Below are positions 33,704-37,856 of a stretch of DNA of 37,856 nt, piece by piece. The notes under the pieces were generated by a model that did not search any database, had not been told where the DNA came from, and was given only the letters and a program-made list of their open reading frames with translations. Origin of the DNA: Enterococcus saigonensis (GTDB lineage: Bacteria; Bacillota; Bacilli; Lactobacillales; Enterococcaceae); contig NZ_AP022822.1 of assembly GCF_011397115.1 (NCBI RefSeq), positions 2,702,501 through 2,740,356 of the forward strand. Direction: 5' to 3'. The translations under genes were made by a program, and so were the position numbers. How positions within the stretch are numbered: position 1 is the stretch's first letter; each line of letters begins with the position of its first letter.

Positions 33704-34537
33704 TTATTTTTTACGTTTTTTCTTATTCGGATTCATTGCACGTTCCAATGCACGTTCCCGCGCTTTTTCTTGTCGCAGTGCTTCTTCACGTTCTTTTCTA
33801 ATCTTAAATGGATTGTTGATTAATAAGGTTTGCACAACTTGAAAAGCATTGGAAATTACCCAGTAAAGTGACAAACCACTGGCAAGTCCTAGCCCCATCA
33901 TCAAAATCATTAACGGCATCGCAAAGTTCATGATTTTTAAGCTGGCATTTGATTCCACTTGGCTCATACTTGATAGATACGTGCTGGCAAAAGTAAATAA
34001 TGCTGCTAAAATTGGTAAAATCAGATACGGGTCTTTTTCCCCTAGATTCAACCACAAGAAGTGACCTTGAGATAATTCTGGCACCCGTTGAATTGCTTGC
34101 CACAATGCCATTAAAATTGGCATTTGCACTAACAATGGTAAACATCCAGCATAAGGATTGACGTTATGTTCTGCATAAAGTTTTTGTGTTTCTTCTTTTA
34201 ATTTTTGTTGCGTTTCCATATCTTTGGCAGAATATTGTGCTTGTAGTGCTTTTATTTTAGGTTGTAATTCTTGGGTTTTCCGCATACTTTTTGTTTGGAA
34301 ATGCATCAATGGCATTAAAATAATACGCACGACTAAAGTAAATAAAATAATCCCAATTCCGGCATTACCAAATGATAATGCTTTAATAGCGCGAGCAAAG
34401 TTCCAAACAATGTAGCGATCCCAAATTCCAGTACTGTTGGCACTCACTTCTCCAGTAGCGCCACAAGCTGACAAGAATACTACCAGTGTCAGCATGCCGC
34501 TTAAAAGCAGTGCTTTTTTGACATGTTTCTTTTTCAC
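33704..34537 (-). CDS. yidC: Membrane protein insertase YidC (lipoprotein form)
   Basis: A 277-residue insertase and foldase for membrane proteins, with or beside the Sec translocon. It starts with a lipoprotein signal peptide ending LSAC (Cys25), then five membrane segments including the first large helix with the hydrophilic-groove arginine (TLVVRIILMPL). The C-terminus is strongly basic (NPNKKKRKK), as in the YidC2/SpoIIIJ types that bind ribosomes. The start is GTG 34537, after AAGGGA. It lies between rnpA and jag in one operon. Confidence 0.95.
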   Translation of the reverse strand: MKKKHVKKALLLSGMLTLVVFLSACGATGEVSANSTGIWDRYIVWNFARAIKALSFGNAGIGIILFTLVVRIILMPLMHFQTKSMRKTQELQPKIKALQAQYSAKDMETQQKLKEETQKLYAEHNVNPYAGCLPLLVQMPILMALWQAIQRVPELSQGHFLWLNLGEKDPYLILPILAALFTFASTYLSSMSQVESNASLKIMNFAMPLMILMMGLGLASGLSLYWVISNAFQVVQTLLINNPFKIRKEREEALRQEKARERALERAMNPNKKKRKK

Positions 34538-34563
34538 GAGGCATGATCCCTTCTAACAATTAT

Positions 34564-34896
34564 TTAAATAATTTTTGCGAGTTTTAGTACATGTTTCAAA
34601 TTTTGCATTAATTCTTCACTATCCAATTCACTCACAGTTGGTCGAGCGATGATAATAAAATCAAGATTCGGATCAATCTGATCTTTTAGAGTATACAAAC
34701 TAGCACGGATCTTCCGCTTCACACTATTGCGCATCACAGCATTGCCAACTTTTTTCCCTACCGAAATTCCCACACGAAAATGTTCTTGTTCTTTAGGAAG
34801 TTTATAGATAACAAAACGACGATTCGCACAAGAGCTGCCTTGTTCAAATACCCGTTGAAAATCTCGTTCTTTTTTGACACGATAAGCTTTTTTCAT
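34564..34896 (-). CDS. rnpA: Ribonuclease P protein component
   Basis: The 110-residue protein subunit of RNase P binds the RNA subunit and pre-tRNA leaders. It has the family motif RNSVKRKIRAS (RNR box) and the N-terminal KKERDFQRVFEQG. It starts with ATG 34896, followed by the conserved MKKAYRVKK. It lies 26 bases before yidC and is separated from rpmH by about 320 bases with two terminator-like structures. Confidence 0.96.
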   Translation of the reverse strand: MKKAYRVKKERDFQRVFEQGSSCANRRFVIYKLPKEQEHFRVGISVGKKVGNAVMRNSVKRKIRASLYTLKDQIDPNLDFIIIARPTVSELDSEELMQNLKHVLKLAKII

Positions 34897-35080
34897 GACG
34901 TTTCCTTCACTTCTTTTAAAATCATTTGCCCATACCTTTCAATAATACCATAATTTTATCTTAAACTTTAGCCCCAAAAAAGCCCTACCAAAAGAAAAAT
35001 TATCCAAAATCATTTCCTTGCCTTTATACGTAAGACCTAAATTTACAAATTCGTTCTTAATCGTGTTAAAAAAGCTGCCT

Positions 35081-35161
35081 AAAAATAAAAAAAGCTACTT
35101 CAATTTTCAGCTACAAAAACCTCTACCATGATGAGATTTTTATAGGTGAGCTTGAAGCAGC
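35081..35161 (-). terminator. Terminator-like long hairpin H between rpmH and rnpA
   Basis: On the minus strand GCTGCTTCAA....CTATAAAAATCTC pairs with GAGGTTTTTGTAG....TTGAAGTAGC, followed by TTTTTTTATTTTT. It should separate rpmH transcription from rnpA; the short promoter-like TGGTATTAT near 34945-34955 may then drive rnpA. Confidence 0.65.
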
Positions 35162-35189
35162 AACTTTATTTACAATATACGCCAACATA

Positions 35190-35214
35190 AAAAAATACCA
35201 CTGGCAACCAGTGG
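35190..35214 (-). terminator. Terminator of rpmH
   Basis: CCACTGG/CCAGTGG stem with loop CAA (35198-35214), followed on the minus strand by TATTTTTTT. It begins two bases after the rpmH stop codon. Confidence 0.88.
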
Positions 35215-35215
35215 C

Positions 35216-35350
35216 TTAAGCTGACAATACTTTACGTCCTTTAAGACGGCGGCTAGCTAAGACGCGACGGCCGTTTTTAGTGCTCATACGTTTACGGAAA
35301 CCGTGAACTTTTTGACGTTTACGTTTGTTTGGTTGATAAGTTCTTTTCAT
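35216..35350 (-). CDS. rpmH: 50S ribosomal protein L34
   Basis: A 44-residue, very basic ribosomal protein beginning MKRTYQPNKRKRQKVHG and ending GRKVLSA, the full conserved L34 sequence. It has a strong ribosome-binding site (CGGAGGTGG) and a near-consensus promoter. It lies next to oriC, as in nearly all Firmicutes. Confidence 0.98.
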   Translation of the reverse strand: MKRTYQPNKRKRQKVHGFRKRMSTKNGRRVLASRRLKGRKVLSA

Positions 35351-35404
35351 TTATTTCCACCTCCGAGGTAATTCTCATATCCATCACTACAGACATACTT
35401 TGAT

Positions 35405-35434
35405 AGTATAACGACTCCTGCTGCTTTTTGTCAA
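35405..35434 (-). promoter_or_regulatory. rpmH promoter
   Basis: Read leftward: TTGACA (35429-35434), 18-base spacer, TATACT (35405-35410). Confidence 0.8.
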
Positions 35435-35464
35435 CTACAAAATCAAGCGAAAGCTGCAAAAAAG

Positions 35465-35816
35465 TTATCCACATTTCTTTATAAACCCTGTTGATGGTTG
35501 TGAATTCACAAAAAATTTTTGAAAGTTAATTTAAAGTTTTGGAAATATTTATCCACACTTTCACACAGGTTAAAAACTTTTCCACAAGCGATAATTTTTC
35601 TGTGGATAGACATTACAAAATACTTTTATGACACTGTTTTTTATCCCGAAGCTCTTGTGGAAACTTTTCAAAAACTCAAATTCATCCACACTTTTTTTTA
35701 GCCTGTGGATTATTTTTATACCTGTTGTTAATTCACATTTTCAGCTTTTTATTTATTTGTGGAAAACTTACTGAAAATAAATTTTTTTATTCTTTTTGCT
35801 CCCTGCCTGTGGAAAA
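35465..35816. other. oriC: oriC, upstream DnaA-box cluster
   Basis: Nine DnaA boxes within about 350 bases. Exact TTATCCACA occurs at 35465-35473 and 35549-35557. Near matches are at 35578-35586 (TTTTCCACA), 35601-35609 (minus), 35656-35664 (minus), 35682-35690, 35704-35712 (minus), 35758-35766 (minus) and 35808-35816 (minus). This is one half of a bipartite origin; the other lies after dnaA. The A/T-rich remainder to 36050 contains the dnaA leader. Confidence 0.92.
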
Positions 35817-36051
35817 CTTCTTAAAAAAATGCTAAATTAGGAATACCTATTTTGATTTGCTTTTTTTATTCGCAAACATTTTTGAGTTCGTGAATTTTCA
35901 CAAAGTTTGCTACAACCTTGTATCTTATTACTTGGTGTTTATTTGAAGTGCCCTTTTTACCTTTAAGTAAACGCAGAAGTTTTATTGATTATATATAGCA
36001 ATTTAGCATGCTAGTTGTTTTATTGATCCAAGAAATTTAAGGAGGAAACTC

Positions 36052-37380
36052 ATGTCATCATATGAAGCCTTATGGCAAGAGGTATTGAACAGCTTAAAAA
36101 ACGACCTCAGCCCTGCCAGCTTTCAAGTTTGGGCAGAAAGTGCCAGTCCTCTTTCACTAAAAAACGATGAACTTTTGATCAAAGTACCAACTAAAGTTCA
36201 CCGAGATTATTGGGAGAAAAACTTGGCACCACGAGTATTAGAAAATAGCTATCGCCTTTACGGCCGCGAGATTATGCCTGCTTTTATCACAGAAGATGAA
36301 GTACAAGAAGAACTGCCGCAAGAAAAAGAAGAAAAAGTGGAAGATGTTGTGGATCGTTCGATTATGTTGAATCCTAAATACACTTTTGACACTTTTGTTA
36401 TTGGACAAGGAAACCAAATGGCACACGCAGCAGCCCAAGTTGTCGCCGAAGAACCCGGCTCTATTTATAACCCACTTTTCTTTTACGGTGGTGTTGGTTT
36501 AGGGAAAACTCACTTGATGCACGCAATTGGACACGAATTATTAAAATATCGTCCCAATGCCAAAATTAAATACGTTAGTAGTGAAAACTTTACCAACGAC
36601 TTTATTACCTCCATTAAAAATCGCACCAGTGAGGAATTCCGCCACGAATATCGCAGTGTTGATTTATTGTTGGTCGATGATATTCAGTTTTTAGAAAATA
36701 AAGTCGAAACACAAAATGAATTTTTCTATACTTTTGAAGAACTTTATAAAAACAATAAACAAATCGTCTTGACCAGCGATCGTTTGCCAAGTGAAATTCC
36801 AACTTTACCTGAACGTTTGGTTTCGCGCTTTGCCTGGGGGTTGTCCGTTGATATTACCCCACCAGATTTAGAGACACGAATTGCGATTTTGCGGAAAAAA
36901 GCAGAAGCTGAACGCTTGGAAATTCCAGATGATACATTAAGTTATATCGCCGGTCAAATTGATTCTAATATTCGCGAGTTAGAAGGCGCACTTTTACGCG
37001 TACAAGCCTATGCAACAATGAATAACGCAGAAATTAGTACCAGTTTAGCTGCTGAGGCATTGAAATCCTTAAAAGGCAACGGTGGCGTTGTACAAATTTC
37101 AATTTTACAAATTCAAGAAGAAGTCGCGAAATACTATCATATTTCGATTAAAGACTTAAAAGGTAAAAAACGAGTGAAAAGTATCGTTGTGCCCCGACAA
37201 ATTGCAATGTATTTGTCCCGCGAACTAACAGATAACTCTTTGCCAAAAATCGGGGCTGAATTTGGTGGTAAAGATCATACCACTGTTATTCATGCTCACG
37301 AAAAAATCCAACAATTATTGGACAATGATCCGATAACCCAGACTGAAGTTTCAGAAATCAAAAATTTATTATTAAAATAG
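36052..37380 (+). CDS. dnaA: Chromosomal replication initiator DnaA
   Basis: A 442-residue AAA+ initiator. Domain I (about 1-85) binds helicase loaders. A short acidic linker domain II (about 86-105, EEVQEELPQEKEEKVEDV) follows, then domain III with Walker A GGVGLGKTH and Walker B LLLVDDIQF. Domain IV ends with the DnaA signature FGGKDHTTVIHAHEKI that contacts DnaA boxes. ATG 36052 follows AAGGAGGA. It lies between the two DnaA-box clusters, as expected for a Firmicute bipartite origin, and probably represses its own promoter. Confidence 0.98.
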   Translation: MSSYEALWQEVLNSLKNDLSPASFQVWAESASPLSLKNDELLIKVPTKVHRDYWEKNLAPRVLENSYRLYGREIMPAFITEDEVQEELPQEKEEKVEDVVDRSIMLNPKYTFDTFVIGQGNQMAHAAAQVVAEEPGSIYNPLFFYGGVGLGKTHLMHAIGHELLKYRPNAKIKYVSSENFTNDFITSIKNRTSEEFRHEYRSVDLLLVDDIQFLENKVETQNEFFYTFEELYKNNKQIVLTSDRLPSEIPTLPERLVSRFAWGLSVDITPPDLETRIAILRKKAEAERLEIPDDTLSYIAGQIDSNIRELEGALLRVQAYATMNNAEISTSLAAEALKSLKGNGGVVQISILQIQEEVAKYYHISIKDLKGKKRVKSIVVPRQIAMYLSRELTDNSLPKIGAEFGGKDHTTVIHAHEKIQQLLDNDPITQTEVSEIKNLLLK

Positions 37381-37383
37381 CCA

Positions 37384-37476
37384 TGTGGATAAGTTTTAAA
37401 GTTTTTCAATTTTTATCCACAAGTTATACACAGTGGAAAAGTCTAGCAGTAACTCAGGTTTAAACACTTATCCACT
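37384..37476. other. oriC: oriC, downstream DnaA boxes
   Basis: Exact boxes lie at 37384-37392 (minus strand TTATCCACA) and 37413-37421, TTATACACA at 37424-37432, and TTATCCACT at 37468-37476. They are in the dnaA-dnaN gap, next to the unwinding element. Confidence 0.92.
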
Positions 37477-37480
37477 GCTT

Positions 37481-37525
37481 CAACAGGGCCTACTACTACT
37501 ACTATCTTTTTACTCTTAAATATAA
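37481..37525. other. DNA unwinding element with DnaA-trio repeats
   Basis: A short GC-rich block (CAACAGGGCC, 37481-37490) is followed by CTACTACTACTACTAT (37490-37505) and A/T-rich DNA. In B. subtilis the complement of such CTA repeats is the DnaA-trio sequence bound as single strand beside DnaA boxes; position and order here are the same. Confidence 0.8.
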
Positions 37526-37545
37526 AGGCATCCGCCTTCTTTTAA
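37525..37545 (+). terminator. Weak terminator-like hairpin after dnaA
   Basis: AAGGC-ATCC-GCCTT followed by CTTTTAATTT. The stem is only five base pairs, so some dnaA-dnaN read-through is likely. Confidence 0.3.
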
Positions 37546-37728
37546 TTTCTTAAAAAATGGTATAATCAACATGAATCATTTTTCGTTTTAGGGGTAAAAA
37601 AACAAGGAAAGCAAAAAATGCCATGTAATTCATTTTTTACTAAAAATGACCTTATTAGTATGGTCAAATCCATTTAGTCTTTTTACTTTGATACTTGTAA
37701 ATACAGCCCTTAAATTTCGTAATCCTAG

Positions 37729-37734
37729 TATAAT
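37729..37734 (+). promoter_or_regulatory. Possible dnaN promoter -10
   Basis: Consensus TATAAT 32 bases before dnaN, without a clear -35 at normal spacing. A second TATAAT lies at 37560-37565. Confidence 0.4.
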
Positions 37735-37765
37735 GTTACACATCAAAAAGATTGGAGTGCCATTT

Positions 37766-37856
37766 ATGAAAGTCACAATGAATCGTTCTGCCTTTATGCA
37801 GGAACTACAAACTGTCCAACGGGCGATTTCTTCTAAAACAACAATTCCCATTTTAA
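37766..37856 (+). CDS. dnaN: DNA polymerase III beta sliding clamp, 5' end only
   Basis: The first 30 codons (MKVTMNRSAFMQELQTVQRA...TTIPIL) match the conserved DnaN N-terminus; the remaining roughly 345 residues lie beyond the window. The site TTGGAGTG precedes ATG. Its place after dnaA and the unwinding element is canonical. Confidence 0.95.
   Translation, partial: MKVTMNRSAFMQELQTVQRAISSKTTIPIL

Overview
The window reads as the replication-origin neighbourhood of an Enterococcus-type chromosome (low-GC Gram-positive, Lactobacillales, Enterococcaceae). The 16S sequence, the dnaA-rpmH-rnpA-yidC-jag and mnmE-mnmG / rsmG-parA-parB order, a bipartite oriC and a serine T-box all fit. The 16S variable regions look enterococcal, but I do not assign a species. 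The right end holds rpmH (leftward), the DnaA-box-rich intergenic region, dnaA and the first codons of dnaN. Genes to the left are therefore on the left replichore. Most of them, including the rRNA operon, are on the minus strand, co-directional with replication.

Layout, left to right. (1) 1-3300: leftward rRNA operon (5' part of 23S, tRNA-free spacer, complete 16S) with two tandem promoters. (2) 3690-9850: rightward block with a VanR/VanS-like two-component system, serS behind a T-box, an anchored polysaccharide deacetylase and a small DUF2798 membrane protein. (3) 9870-16700: leftward housekeeping block guaB, DUF1129 membrane protein, ychF, DUF951 protein, parB, parA, rsmG. (4) 16850-23640: an accessory-looking segment between rsmG and mnmG, holding a remnant of a zinc-type oxidoreductase, an alanine/sodium symporter, a FusB-type EF-G-binding protein with its own leader ORF, an LCP-like protein without a membrane anchor, an SPFH/NfeD pair and an unrecognised 303-residue protein. 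(5) 23780-27450: mnmG and mnmE. (6) 27640-29945: a YbjQ-like protein and a membrane-fused glycerophosphodiester phosphodiesterase. (7) 29984-32170: a MutS2-family protein without Smr domain behind a long leader. (8) 32906-37856: jag, yidC, rnpA, rpmH, oriC, dnaA, dnaN.

Functionally, the core genes are chromosome initiation and segregation (dnaA, dnaN, parA, parB, a parS-like site), translation and tRNA/rRNA maturation (rRNA, serS, rnpA, mnmE/mnmG, rsmG, ychF, rpmH) and membrane insertion (yidC/jag).

The most interesting signals lie between genes. The mutS2-like gene has a leader with promoter, six-codon leader ORF, mutually exclusive stems and an intrinsic terminator, which reads as ribosome-dependent attenuation of a gene whose family is linked to stalled-ribosome rescue. 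The fusB-like gene has a separate 16-codon leader ORF ending inside a hairpin just before its ribosome-binding site. A set of roughly 80-115 nt imperfect hairpins, several sharing terminal sequence, fills intergenic gaps around ychF/parB/parA/rsmG, mnmE/mnmG and elsewhere. All assignments come from reading the sequence; no database search was possible.
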